Positions 35,022 through 49,252 of a stretch of DNA of 64,000 bases are shown here, in pieces. Origin of the DNA: Cryphonectria parasitica EP155 (lineage: Eukaryota > Ascomycota > Sordariomycetes > Diaporthales > Cryphonectriaceae). The stretch's first letter is position 1, and each line of letters starts with the position of its first letter. The stretch is from the NCBI RefSeq assembly GCF_011745365.1, contig NW_024468915.1:2520653-2584652 (forward strand). Reading direction: 5' to 3'. The translations under genes were made by a program, and so were the position numbers. The notes beneath the pieces were generated by a model. It saw only the letters and a list, made by a program, of their open reading frames with translations. It was not told the DNA's origin and made no database searches.

Positions 35022-35037
35022 ACGGTCACATCACAGA

Positions 35038-38000
35038 ATGCTACGACGGCCTCCCACCGGCGAGGGTAGGCCTGTCGTCCAACAGCGCAAGAAGCTATGG
35101 GCTCTTGCTGCCCTCCTGCTGCCGTGGGCTCCTGTCGTCGACGCTGCTGACCTCCATCATCACCACCATGAACATCAACAGTCTCTCGACCGGCACCCTC
35201 AGGCCGTCATCTCACCCTGGCTGGACGCCGCTGCTGCCGCCGAGCATGGCCTCGACCGCAAGCCTGAGCACGAACGCTCCCCCCTCGAAGCCGACCGCGT
35301 CAAGCGCAATCTTGCAGCGACTGCCTTGACACACGACCTTATCCAGACGCCTCACGCCGCCCTGCGGAGGAAGTCCACATACTCCCAACCCATCCAGGCC
35401 CAGAAGGAGCCCTCTCGACACGAGGAGACCGACCTGGACCCCTTTCACGACCTTGTCTCTACCGATGCGAGCGCCATCTCTGCTGCAGCTCCGGATCTGT
35501 CCGTTGTAGCACCATCTGCCAGGCGACTGGAGGATTGGGAAGTAGAAGATTTCGTTCTCCTGGCGACCATCGACGGAGACCTGTATGCCACCGACCGGAA
35601 GTCGGGCCGCGAGCGCTGGCATATCTCCCTCGGCCAGCCCATGGTCGAGACCACACACCATCGCATCAACAGGTCCTCCTCCGCCGCCGGTGCTGATTTC
35701 AATGTGCTCGACCAGACCATCTGGGCTGTCGAGCCCACCCGGGACGGTCAGATCTACATGTGGGCCCCCGGCGAGGACCATGGTTTGGTCTACACCGGCC
35801 TCACCATGAAGAAGCTGGTCGAGGCCGCCCCCTCCAAGAACGAGGCCCTCTCCCTTGTCTACACCGGAGAGAAGAAGACCGTCCTCCTCACCCTCGACGC
35901 CGCCACCGGCCGGGCCATCAAGTGGTTCGGCCCCACTGCCTCCGCCGCCGCCGACGACTCCACCTGTGCCCGTCCCCAGGACACCGTCGCTGGTCTCGAC
36001 GTCGAGGAGTGCAACACACGCACCATCACGCTGGGCCGCACCGAATACACTGTGGGCATCTCGGACGCACGTGGCTACGACATTGCCACCCTCAAGTATT
36101 CCGAGTGGACCCCAAATCTCTTCGACCAGGACCTGCTGGGCCAGTACTCGTCGACCCTGGACAAGCTCTACATCACCAGCCGGCCCGACGGCCGCGCCTA
36201 TGCCTTTGAGTATGGCCGTGATACGGGTCGTTCGCAGTCCTTTGTCCAGTATTTTCCCTCGCCGATCGCCAAGGCTTTCGACATTGTCAGACCCATCCGC
36301 TCTTTCATGGATGATGCCCAGGACAACCCCCAGCTGGTGGCCCTGCCACAGCCTCCACCGCCACCCGCGTTCGAGCACCAGGAGCCCGGTCGAGAGAGCA
36401 AGATCTTCCTCAACAACACCGCCGGGAACTGGTTCGCCATGTCTGGCCTGTCCTACCCGCTCATCACGCAGGCACCCTCAGCCCTGATCAACCAAGTCCA
36501 GTGGTGGGAGGTGCACGATGACTTCAGCACGGCGCAGCTCACCAAAGCACTGGTGGGCCAGCACACTCTCGACAGTGCCTGGTCGAAGCCCGGCCAGCAC
36601 AGACTGCCAACTCTCCCTGGGTCTCAGAACCTGTCGCCCAAGCTGGACAACCCCAGCGACCCAGACAATCCTACGCTAGCCATCGACGCGCCTGATCCAA
36701 GCAGCACAGTAATTGACATTGTCAAGAAGCTACCGCAGGATGCCCTTCAGCACACCACAGACCTCTTCACAAACCCGGCCATCTGGCTCATTCTTGCCAT
36801 TGCGCTCGTCGTCTACCGCAAGGAATTCATCCGCTTTGTCCGAAACGGCTGGCATGAGATTGTGAGCGATGCGAAAAACTATCTGAAACGCAAGGGGTTC
36901 GAAGTGGACGTCGATGATGATTTAGCAGAAGACACACCAGAGACAGAGCGTGTTGAGGCCCGGGCTGCAGAGAAGGACCGCCCCTCCGCAGCGGATACCG
37001 CCCTGGAGGCCCCTGTCGAGCGCTCTGTTCCCCCGCTGCCGCCATTGGTCTCGCAGGAGGATGCAGTACCATTACCGGAAGAGGGCAAGGCTGGATCCAC
37101 TGAAGAAAACGAACAGGGCCAGCCGGAAACGAAGAAGAAGAAGGCTCACCGCGGCCGCCGGGGCGGCAAAAATCACAAGAAGAAAAAGACGAGCCCTGAT
37201 GCCTCTGTCGGTGATGTGCCTGACAATAGCGTGGACGAGGCGGTCGACATTGCCAAGAACATTGGCGAGCGCAGCCGGGGCCCTGAGCCGAATATTCAGA
37301 CCTTGCCGTATGAGGTAGAAGATGTGTCCAACCCCATCCTGCGCATCGACGAGAGCCTCGAGGTGAACGAAGACCAGCAGCTCGGAACAGGGAGCAACGG
37401 TACGGTCGTGTACGCGGGCAAGTGGCAGGATAGACCCGTTGCCGTCAAGCGGATGCTGCGCGACTTTTATGACATCGCCTCACAGGAGACCAGGCTGCTC
37501 AGAGAAGTGGACCGACATCAAAATGTCATCCAGTACTTTGCGCAGCTGGAGCGTGGCCAGTTCATCTACATCGCCTTGGAGCTCTGCGAGGCGTCTCTGG
37601 CCGATGTCATGGAGAAGCCTCAACAGTTTAGACAGCTGGCGAGTGCAGGTGCCAAGGATACACTGGCTGTCCTGAAGCAGATCACTAAGGGCCTGGATCA
37701 CCTGCACTCTCTACAAATTGGTGAGAAGTTTCCCCCTCCAAACCCCGCAAAACTTGACGCCCGTCTCCTCCAGTTGTATTGGCGTCGACTCGGCCCTTGG
37801 CAAAAGAAGCCATAAATGTAGCAAACAAACCTTACTAACTGCCTGCTTCTCCCGCAAATTAGTGCATCGCGACTTGAAGCCTCAGAATATTCTGATTACT
37901 AGAGACCGCAAGTCGGGCCGACCGCGCATCCTAGTGTCGGATTTTGGCCTGTGCAAGAAGCTCGAGGGCGGCCAGTCGTCATTTGGTGCTACCACCGCCC

Positions 38001-38815
38001 ACGCGGCTGGCACGTCAGGCTGGCGGGCGCCCGAGCTGTTGCTGGACGACGAGACGCCGGCCTCCAGTGGCCCGATGCTGGCAGAGAGCTCCACGCACAG
38101 TGGTAACCACGGCAGCCAGGGGGCTGAGGTCACTCACAGACGCGTGACCCGATCAATCGATATCTTCTCGCTCGGTATCGTCTTCTTTTACGTCCTCACA
38201 CAGGGCTCACACCCTTTTGACTGTGGCGACAAATACATGAGGGAATACAACATCAGGAAGGGCACTTATAGCCTCGCAAGGCTTGATGTGCTGGGCGACT
38301 ACAGGTGCGAGGCGAAACATCTTGTCGGGACAATGATCAGCGCCAACCCCAAGGAGCGACCCAAGACAAAGGAGATCCTGGCACACCCTTTCTTCTGGGA
38401 CGCACGCACCAGACTCCTCTTCCTCTGTGATGTATCTGACGCGTTCGAGAGGGAGCCGCGTGACCCGCCCAGCTGGGAACTAGAACAACTAGAACAGGGC
38501 GCACTCAAGGTCACCAAGGGCGACTTCCTGAGCAAACTTCACAAGGAATTTGTTGACTCCCTGGGCAAGCAGAGGAAATACACCGGCTCGAGGCTGCTTG
38601 ATCTCCTGCGCGCTCTGCGCAACAAGAGGAACCATTACCTGGACATGTCGGAACCCCTGCAGAAGAAAGTAGGGTCTCTTCCGGAAGGATATTTGCTTTA
38701 TTGGACGACACGGTTTCCGGATCTTTTGCTATACTGCTGGGGGCTTGTTCGGGATCTGGGCTGGCATGAGCTGGAACAATTCAAGGGGTATTATCAGCCT
38801 CCGGAGTCTGGGTGA
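35038..38815 (+). CDS. IRE1: IRE1 unfolded-protein-response kinase/endoribonuclease
   Basis: ER transmembrane sensor that, on accumulation of unfolded proteins, oligomerises and splices the HAC1/hacA-type mRNA. Exons 35038..37720 and 37863..38815 (GTGAGA donor, AATTAG acceptor, phase 1) give 1211 residues. A signal sequence (LWALAALLLPWAPVVDA) is followed by a short His-rich segment (HHHHHEH). The lumenal sensor domain occupies about 170-560 (DGDLYATDRKSGRERWHI). One transmembrane helix lies at about 580-594 (AIWLILAIALVVY). A basic linker (KKKKAHRGRRGGKNHKKKKT) follows. The kinase has a glycine loop LGTGSNG (782-788), K804 in VAVK, HRDLKPQN (896-903) and DFG (921-923). The KEN RNase domain ends the protein, with RNK at 1147-1149 and H1152, matching the catalytic Arg/Asn/His of yeast Ire1. 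All catalytic residues appear intact. The single intron falls immediately before HRD. Confidence 0.97.
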
Positions 38816-39711
38816 ATAGCGGTTCAGGTGGTCATCATATCAAAGCGTGTATGTGTGTGTGTTTTTGGAAAGCGACTACTTGGACTTAGGGCCGGATTTC
38901 TCAGCAGTTGGTGGATCTGCTCGGTTGATAGGTTCTTTGGAAATGATCAAAAGCTATGATTTCTTCTTCATCCTCAAGCCACATGATACTCTTCTCTCAC
39001 TCTCGTGCCACTAAGTGTTCACGACTCAAAAATCCATTTGAGGTAATCCAAAATACTAGGAGGCTCTCACTGGGATCCAGCCCAAGGCATTGATTGCCAT
39101 GATCATATAATCATCCTTACACAAATAGACCTGGCCCATTCATTGGACAGTGTTCCAAGTCTAGGGACAGTACCCAACAAAGGATTGACGCGCTCTCATC
39201 CTCTAACGCTTACTTACCAAATACCATGTTAATGTTAGAATGTTGCATGATGTTGTAAAACCGGTATCACTGAGAGACAGTTGATCATCCAATCGGAGAT
39301 TTATGTACGCTCCCTACATGCCTGAGTAAGTAGACAAGGAAAAATCCCTAGGCTTTCATTATCGACAGGATCTCCCCAAATCATACACCAGCTGAGATTC
39401 AATATCTAACCAGAAACAAATCTACAAAAATTCTAAATAATCTAGAAGATGACTTGATGTACTGACCCAGCCAGTTCAAAGTCCGTTCAGCACTATGCCC
39501 TAATAAATCATCTGATCCATAATGCATGATCTAGTAACACTCTCCACCACATGCTCCTGGCTCCGTACATGTGCCCTTCCATGTTCAATAATTAATTCCT
39601 GATGCCTTGTGGTTGATAAGTGCCCGGATGAACCAACACAAGAAAATTAACAAATCGACAACATCCATCTCATAAAACCTTCTTGCTCATTGATCTGGAA
39701 CCAGATCAGTC
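38816..39711. other. Intergenic region between convergent genes
   Basis: About 900 bases between the stops of IRE1 (+) and the fungal regulator-like gene (-). It is AT-rich compared with the coding DNA. No open frame or repeat of note. Confidence 0.6.
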
Positions 39712-40970
39712 TCAACCCCGCCTCTTGCCCGATCCCCTGCTGCTGCTGCTGCTGCTGCTGCTCGACCCACCAGCTTGGGCCAGCTCCTGCTTGAACCATT
39801 GTATGAGCTGCGAGAGGAAGCCCTCCAGACCCAAGGTGTGGTATCCTCCTTTCATGTCAACCATGTATTCACATGCCGACATGTGCTTTCGGGCCTCGTT
39901 GTAGTCTCCTGCCATGTACTGTAGGAGACAGCGAAAAAAAAAGTCATCAGAGATGAAATCGCCGGGAAAAGGAAAAAGAGAAAAGGAAAAGAGAAGAAAT
40001 AAAAATAAGAAAGAAGAAGAACAAGCATGCACACCAGTCTTTCTGACAACTCACCTCATTGAATGCGAAAAACAAAGTCATTCCGATCACGTTATCCGTG
40101 ACGGGCTGGCCAGCTTCAGGCATGGCCTCACGCATGGAGCGCAGACACTCTCCTTTATACTGCAGGGCCCGCTGCTCGTACATGTCGGCCTCCTGGTGGT
40201 TGCCGGACCTGCGCTGTGACTTCACAAGGTTTCGACACGACGCAAGAAAGATGCCCTGGAGGAGGCCCAGGTCCGTCAGGCAGAAGTTGACCCAGTGGGT
40301 TGTCATGCTGCGTCGGTACAAGGCGACGTCGATGGAATGCCGTGGGTGGTCGCAGGGGTTGTGGCGGCTGGGTATTAAAATTGTTATATCTGGGGCATCT
40401 CAGGGTTAGCAAGAGAATGTCATCATATTGTTGTACAGCATTCTCTCGAGAAGGTGGAAGAAGCATACAGTGGTCGAGAAGGTACTGTTCCCATGACGAG
40501 AGCTGGCCAGTAAAGGCGGAGCTCTGAGGGACCTGGGCAGAGTAGGAGAAGGAGGAGGAATAGGAGGAGTAGCCCTGCGTTGCGCTTCCCGTGGGCCTCT
40601 GGTATGTCACGGATGATGACGATGCTGAGTACAGGGACGATTCGATCTGCCCATCACCGCCCACGTCGTCGTAATAAGCCAGGTGCTCCGGCTGGAAATA
40701 CCCAGAAGACTGTGGGTCCTTGCTGGAGCCCTCGCCAGCCTCCCTCGACCGCCTGCTCTTGGCGTGCGATGTGCGGGCCACGTGTGACCGGACGAGCTTC
40801 TTGTTGTCGGCCGTCTTGGCCTCGGCCGGGTCCGAGTACATGAAGAATTTGAGCTCTGGCCCCGGCTCTGGCGTGTCATGCCTAGCGCCCGTCTGGTCTC
40901 GCTTCTTGCCCTTGGAGGAAGACGAGCCGCTGCCGGAACTTCGGCCTGATCGCTTGCTGCTGGAGGACAT
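39712..40970 (-). CDS. Fungal-specific regulator-like protein ('tachykinin family' type) without zinc cluster
   Basis: Three exons, 40970..40469, 40389..40055 and 39918..39712, give 347 residues with intact frame. The N-terminus is Ser/Lys-rich, followed by an ELKFFMYSDP... block and KLVRSHVARTSHAKSRR; the VRSHV...R signature is common to a large group of fungal proteins often labelled 'tachykinin family' or fungal-specific transcription-factor-like. The core (IPSRHNPCDHPRHSIDVALY, WVNFCLTDLGLLQG, GYHTLGLEGFLSQL) matches the helical region of that group. No Zn2Cys6 cluster is present, so DNA binding by itself is doubtful. The C-terminus carries a run of nine Ser encoded by a (CTG/CAG)n tract, then a basic tail. 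Function is unknown; a nuclear regulatory role is inference from the family only. Confidence 0.8.
39737..39762. repeat. (CTG)n trinucleotide repeat in coding sequence
   Basis: About eight CTG/CAG units near the end of the regulator-like gene, read on the minus strand as a poly-Ser run. Coding microsatellites of this kind vary in length between strains. Confidence 0.9.
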
Positions 40971-43873
40971 GTCGGCCGTCTCCTTGGTGGTCTTGTGTTC
41001 GAGGCAGCCGTGCGCTGCTGGTGTCGACAGCGTGCTTGTCCATCGTGACCAACAGACCAAGACATGACGAGGCCTTGGTAATATACTAATAATATCACCA
41101 AGGCTTCCCAGTCCAGGCAGATGTCAAAAGTTTGCACAGGACTTTCCAACAGTGAAGGAAGAGCTGATTATGGAGGCAAGCAGGATAGGATGCGTGGCTG
41201 TGGGAGGAGGAGGGGAAGGGAAGCATCAATTACAAAACAGGACATAATCAGGAACGGTAAGTATTGAGGAGGAAGGGGGAAAACTGAGGAAAAGAAGGAC
41301 TCGGGACACCACGTGGTATTAGGGGACAAGGAGACCAGAAGAACCATCTGACACTGACTCTGACAATGCTATTAAAGTCTGACCTTTGCACTGCCGCCGA
41401 AAAAAAAAAAAAGGCAGGTCTCGTATCGCCAGTTAGGCTGTTGTGTGTGTGTGAGAGAGAAAGGCTGCCGCCTGGCGCCGCATTAGACAACCGTCACCAC
41501 ATAGATGTAGATGCTGAGACAATGTATACATCTGCACTTCTAGATGCTCAATGTGGTAAGATTTCACAGTCCTTAACGTTTTGAGTCCCGCCCGGCAAAG
41601 GAAGGAGAGCCTGTTTGTAAGTGAAGAGATAAAATACAAACATCTCTACAGCTTGGGTCACGGATCTATACCATGCAAGGGGGATCTGGAAGCTACCGTC
41701 AGCTGTCGGCCCGTCGTCGTGTATCGCTCCATCAAGATTGGGCGATGATCATGTAATGATGGTTCGGCCTGGACGAGAGATTAGCGAGGTTCCTGAAGCC
41801 CTGATAGGTCAGTTTCCGTGCAGAGGAAGTACTTATGTGACAGCCGGCCAAGACTGAAAAGAGAAAGGAAGAGAGAGAGAGAGAATAGTATGACTGTAGA
41901 TGTGGTAATACTCACTTAGCACACCATCAATTCAGCTGCTACGGAGAACCTTTTTTTTCCTTGTTTCGGTTTGCGTGTGGCAAGGAGGTGGAAGATCGAA
42001 CCGAGACGCCGCACCCAGTTTCTTGGTGAGATTCTTACTGTACTGGGCGCGGCACAGCAAACAAAGAAAAGGCTCTGTATGGAGTCTCACCGGCAGAGGG
42101 ATGGTTTTGCAAATCCATATACGGACAGAAAGGAGGAAGAAGGTTGGTGGTTCGGATAAAGACTGTCATTGTTTACCTTGTAAAATTTGTTAATGGCGTC
42201 TGGTGCCAATTTGATGGATGGTAAAGAGGACAGGGTGGAAGGGTGAAGGGGCAAAGGATTTCGCTGCCTCGAGACGCAAGTCTTACCAGAACAAAATTGC
42301 TCTTCGACAAAACAAAGAGCTATGTCCTGGGTATCAGACGAAAAGGGTTAGTCCAATTTTAGACTAAAAATGTAGACAAGAAGAAAGAGAACCAAAGACA
42401 GGAAACGGGGGAGAAGAAAGCGAAAAAGGAAAAAAAAAAAGGAAAAAGGAAAAAGGAAAAAGGAAAAAAGACCAGGGTTCTATTGGGTAGCCTGATGGAT
42501 TTGTTGGTTTTCGAGTTCCCAGGACTTAGATCCGTAAGGCTGAGCCCAAGAAGGAGCCAGGCAACTCTTAAAATTACAATACGGACCAACGTGTTTTGTT
42601 TTAGTCTTTTTAACCCACTCCACCCGCCCCTTGTGTGTGGCCACATTGGGTTTCTTGATGTCTCTGCCAATGGAACGAGGTCTTCCAGTTGAACCATCCA
42701 ATCATGATTGTCGATTTGTAGATGACGCCTCGGCCGATACAGCCGAGCTGATCCTCCATAGGATTAGGGACCAACATGCAGAATCCCGATAGGCCCATCG
42801 TTGATGCCATGCAGGATGATGGCATAAGGACTGAACTGACAAAAGTTACACAAGGGACAAGGGGGGTGGGGGGAGTGAAGTGGGAAAGGTGGGAAAAAGA
42901 ACGAAGGCCCTCTCTCTACCACGGAGGGAACACGGTTCGAGGTGAGCAGTCCTACTTAATCAAGGAAACGCAGGTCTTCCCGCTCGATGCCGTCAGCATT
43001 TAGTCCCCGAAGAAGAGCGCTCCCATGTGGCGATCAACTCAATTGCAGGAGAATTCGCGTGCCTAGATCCTTCCTTATGGACCACAACGTCCCAAATCAT
43101 CCATTTCATGTTCTCGTTCTGCATGTTTCAAGTGGGACTAGGACCTTTAGGACTGGTCTTCAGTCCCAGTCAGAGGAAAGGAAACAGCTGATATCGAACA
43201 AGATGATGAATTGTCAATGAGCACGTGGGTCAAATGGCGGCCTGGTTTAGGCTTTCAAGAACAAGAATACAATGAAGTCGACTGGATAATCTAGGACTCG
43301 CGTACATATTAGGATGAAGGAGTATGTGGCCTTGAGACTGACATGGAGTTTGAGGAAAAGGCAGCAGAATTAAGTGTAATGTTATCCTGTTGTTGCACTC
43401 AATTCATGTAGACATCACACATCTCGCAATTCTCAAGAGAAGACTTGTCAAGATTCCTTTCCTTTCTTTTCCTTTCACTTCCCCTTTAAGCAAGGCTTGT
43501 AGGTTACACACGGTCAGTGGTGCGTCTGTTCATGATCTTGTGCCTCTGAGACGGTTCATTTTCGTTGCGATTTGATACAATTAGAGAGGAATCCAGGTGT
43601 GCGGATGGGTGCTCCAATGCAGTCTGCTCCTAATTTATCGTACTCATTTCCGATATAGTCTCAGAAGTCTCGAACTCAATAGTCTTTTTTTTCTTGTAGT
43701 ATTGCTTATTTGGATGCTCGAACGTACATTTCATCTGTGAGTCGTAAGGGGTAACTGCGTGAATATCCTGTTGGGCTTGCAAGTGCATATATACATTCTT
43801 GATAGATAAATAGCCGCCTTTTGACAAGTTCAAGGTAATATGGAACACACCATGACAAAATCTACATCCTTTT
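40971..43873. other. Long intergenic region
   Basis: About 2.9 kb between the start of the regulator-like gene and the stop of the MFS gene, both minus strand. Open frames are short and unrecognised on both strands. Features seen are a poly-A/T run at 41400-41412, short GA/GT runs, and the GGAAAAA tandem repeat at 42420-42471. The part next to 40971 should contain the promoter of the regulator-like gene. Confidence 0.6.
42420..42471. repeat. GGAAAAA-type tandem repeat
   Basis: Five or so adjacent units of GGAAAAA with one expanded A run. The whole stretch is purine-only on the plus strand. It lies in a long gene-free interval. Confidence 0.85.
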
Positions 43874-45946
43874 TCATCGGTCCGTTTCGTGAGAGGTCAC
43901 CCTTGCCAACTGATCTTCTTGATCACGACTGTCCTCATCCTCATCCTCCTCATCCACATCCACTTCCCCCACCATGGTTGAGTCGAGCGGAGGGAAGTGT
44001 GACAGATACAAAACAGCCATGCCCACTATAGCAACGGCGGCATTCACGTAAAATGTCAGATAGGCCTGCCCTGTCTCGGCGAGCGCAGAGAAAAGGAACC
44101 CGAAGAATCCCTGCGTTGCTAATCTGGCAATGTTTTCGACCAGAGTGACGGCGTTCAGGGCATCGGTTCGTTGGGAATGGGAACACATCTCGGTAATAAC
44201 ACCCTTGCCTGCTGGTGCAGAACCCGAGCCGAATGGTAGAAGGAAGGCAGCTTCACCACCCCATAGAGTTAGCAAAGAAAAAGAATTCAAGAGGAAGAGA
44301 GGAAGCCTGGAGGTGGCGTCGGTTTGGAGGCAAAGGAGAAGAAGGGGGAAAAAAAGGATGATCTTACCAAGGTATATATGCCAATTCCGTGTGCACAATG
44401 CAGCACCGGCAGTCAAGAGGCCATCGACCAACAGACTCCACCTCAGAAAGAACAGGTCGAAGTGACAGGCTGTCCGCTCCTCCTCATCCGTGAGCTCCGA
44501 CTGCTCGAGCGCCAGCGGATCTTGGTCTGCCTGGTTGCCAGCCACGGGTACCTCCAGCTCCTCGGGGCGTGATGGGATCCTCGCCAGGGCATCTTGGTCC
44601 TCATCGCTGCCAGGGGCACCATTTTGATTATTATGATGACGATGATGTCGTGAATTGTCAGTACCGTGGTGGAAATCGTAGTTTTCACCCTTCTTCTTCT
44701 TCTTCAATCCAGAAATCCACCAGCTTCTACCCGCAGAGATGATACGAGGGAAGATGAAAAACAGGAAAAAACTTCTCATGAGCGCGTTACCACTCATGAG
44801 CCAGCCGTTGTCTGCCTGGCTAAAGTCAAAGTATGCTGTGGCGTACATCTGAATCAGGAGGGGCGCGTAGCCGGTCGCCAGGACGCCCAAGAAGATACCA
44901 CAGCAGAGAAAGAGGACGCCATAGTGTTTGGTGACGCGTCCACTGAAGAGACGAACGTGCTGGGGCGCCATAATCTTGAGAGGAGCGAGGAACCCGCTGA
45001 CGCCGCCTCCTCGTCCTGTATCCTTCTTCCCATCCGACAGCGACTCGGGCGAGATGAACGGCAGGACGAATCTGGCGTAGGCAGATGAGATTAAGAAGAG
45101 GAAGAAGGCAACTTGGAAGGGCATCCGAATCCCAAAGGCATCGCCCGTCATGCCGCCCAGAAGGTACCCAATAGCCTGGCCCAGCATGATGCAGCCTTGC
45201 AGCTGCCCAAAGACGGCCGTCCTCTGCATGGGTTCGACCAGCTCGCCAGCGATAGTGTTCACGACGAGGATGTACCCAGCAGGCCCGCCCAGGATGGTGA
45301 TGAGCTGGGTGCTCTGGATGATAGTCTCGCCGGCCGCGCCGCCAGCCAGGACGCCGAGAACCTGGGTGGCGACGCGGATGGCCGGTATAAAAGTCTGCAG
45401 GACGAGGGCGAAGCGCGGGCCCCATTTTTTCACCGTCCAGCCCGTCAGAAACAGGTTCAGCGTGCCGCAGAAGGTGGTGCTCATGCCCAGCAGCGAGAAC
45501 TGCGTCGCCGTGCCCGCGGCGATCTCGTTCAGCGAGCAGCGGTCGCCCGGGCCGGTGTAGGGCGGGTGGGTCTCGTAGTAGACGTCGCACTCCATCAGAT
45601 GGAAGACGTAGAAGATGGGCACCTGGGTAAAAGAAAAACTGAACGAGATGATAAACCCGGCCAGGAGGACTTTGATCGTGTTGGGAGGACCAAACAGGCG
45701 GGTCAGCCACGAGGAGGAAGACGACGACTTTGGCTGAGTTTTTGCGATATGGCTATTGCTGCTACTCGCGCTGCTGTTGCTGCTGTTGCTGCTGTTGCTG
45801 CTGTTGCTGCTGCTGCTGCTGCTTCTTCTTCTGCTTCTGGTGGTGGTGGTGGCATCAATGCCATTGGTGATGGTGCCATTCTGGTGTTGGCTGCCATCTC
45901 CGTTGGAGAGGAGCGGTGTTCGCTCATCTCTTTCATTTATCGGCAT
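43874..45946 (-). CDS. MFS transporter, 12-TM type, with Ser/Asn-rich N-terminus
   Basis: Major facilitator superfamily membrane transporter; substrate unknown. Model: 45946..44368 and 44250..43874, 651 residues. The start is ATG 45946 (MPINERDERTPLLSNGD); TPLL is a possible dileucine-type sorting signal for an internal membrane. A Ser/Asn homopolymeric region follows (about residues 35-75). The first membrane half begins with a segment around VLLAGFIISFSFSF and contains LLGMSTTFCGTLNLFLTGW. After the GYLLGGMTGDAFG and RFVLPF region comes a central hydrophilic loop rich in Lys, His and acidic residues, and the second half ends with NAAVAIVGMAVLYL. The intron at 44251-44367 is 117 nt, in frame and stop-free, but has GTAAGA, a GCTAAC branch point and AAG, and removing it restores a normal helix (YLAAFLLPFGSGSAP). 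Reading through would add 39 residues. The tail is acidic. Confidence 0.85.
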   Translation of the reverse strand: MPINERDERTPLLSNGDGSQHQNGTITNGIDATTTTRSRRRSSSSSSNSSNSSNSSNSSASSSNSHIAKTQPKSSSSSSWLTRLFGPPNTIKVLLAGFIISFSFSFTQVPIFYVFHLMECDVYYETHPPYTGPGDRCSLNEIAAGTATQFSLLGMSTTFCGTLNLFLTGWTVKKWGPRFALVLQTFIPAIRVATQVLGVLAGGAAGETIIQSTQLITILGGPAGYILVVNTIAGELVEPMQRTAVFGQLQGCIMLGQAIGYLLGGMTGDAFGIRMPFQVAFFLFLISSAYARFVLPFISPESLSDGKKDTGRGGGVSGFLAPLKIMAPQHVRLFSGRVTKHYGVLFLCCGIFLGVLATGYAPLLIQMYATAYFDFSQADNGWLMSGNALMRSFFLFFIFPRIISAGRSWWISGLKKKKKGENYDFHHGTDNSRHHRHHNNQNGAPGSDEDQDALARIPSRPEELEVPVAGNQADQDPLALEQSELTDEEERTACHFDLFFLRWSLLVDGLLTAGAALCTRNWHIYLGKIILFFPLLLLCLQTDATSRLPLFLLNSFSLLTLWGGEAAFLLPFGSGSAPAGKGVITEMCSHSQRTDALNAVTLVENIARLATQGFFGFLFSALAETGQAYLTFYVNAAVAIVGMAVLYLSHFPPLDSTMVGEVDVDEEDEDEDSRDQEDQLARVTSHETDR
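45771..45836. repeat. GCT/GTT trinucleotide repeat in MFS coding sequence
   Basis: A run of GCTGCTGTT-type units of about 65 bases. On the minus strand it encodes alternating Ser-Ser-Asn repeats in the cytosolic N-terminus of the transporter. Confidence 0.9.
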
Positions 45947-46889
45947 GATGATGGGTTTTGTGGCATGGCTAGTGAGAAGAGATAGAGACACAATGAGTTG
46001 GGAAAGTGTGTGGACACGATGAAGAAGGGGGGCGAAGGGAATACCAACAGAAAATTTCGAAAATTAAAAAAGGAGTCAAGAGATAGAGAATCGCCGGTGA
46101 AGACGGTAAACCGAGATGGTGGGTCCCCCGCCCGACCGTTCTGCCGGGTGTGACCCGATCACCGGAATCGGAATCAAAGGAAGAAATAAGGCAGTAGTTG
46201 CTTTCTCTCTACACTATAGCGCCCGTTTTGGCGGCATAGACTCCTCAATACATACAGATTGCATGTATGCCATTTATTACTTGGAGAGAGGCATTGAAGT
46301 GTAAGCAATTTGAGTGAGTTTTCGACAAGCATTGCAGGATCATCGTTTAGCCAGAGCATGCAGAATTTATAATCAACTTCACATGAGAGAGGCTGCTGTC
46401 TTTTGCCCGAAGCGATGACGATGTGGCTTCACTCGCAGGACACTCAGCCTGTGTTGTTCTCTACACCGGTATTACGAACTCATAAACTTCATTTACTTAT
46501 GTCGTCAGCATCAGGTGGCATTTTTGGGAGTGACGGAGGTTCAATGCAGATAGATGTCAACGTTGTAACTGAGGGATTTTTTTGGGGATCCCGGTGATCA
46601 GTATTTTATGACATAACCTGTAATGAAGGCGAGATCCTCACGACACAATAAATCATAACTTACAAGTACCGACAAGATGATTTTTAATATGTAATCCGCT
46701 AAGAGACTGAGAGGCGGGAAGAAGAAAGAAAAAAAAAACAAGTGATCGTAGCATTGAGTTAAAGTTTGGAGCTATCGTTAAGCTATCACCAAATTCTCAC
46801 CGCTCCTTCAGCCCCATCTGCAATCATGTAAAATGGTTTGCCGCCTTCTTCACGTCTTGATGTTTCAATAGACTTGGTTGGCTACTTTG
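45947..46889. other. Intergenic region
   Basis: About 940 bases between the start of the MFS gene and the stop of pyruvate decarboxylase, both minus strand. It holds the MFS promoter and the decarboxylase 3' UTR. No gene or distinct motif. Confidence 0.6.

Positions 46890-49252
<2,363 letters not shown>

Larger units (their letters stand above)
31849..35037. other. Long intergenic region and IRE1 leader
   Basis: About 3.2 kb. It begins with the 3' UTR of the GH16 gene and a (TC) tract (31899-31927). Between 32000 and 33900 I see no coding region; there are two poly-C runs (33029-33041 and 33800-33813) and a short tandem duplication GGGGACCACTA at about 33841-33862. From about 33950 the plus strand is strongly C/T-rich and is probably the promoter and long leader of IRE1, with several short upstream open frames. 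Confidence 0.6.

Noticed and set aside
34607..35329. Open frame of 240 codons overlapping the IRE1 start
   Set aside because: It is in another frame, Ser/Leu/Thr-rich, and lies largely in the IRE1 leader; IRE1 itself has clear domain support.
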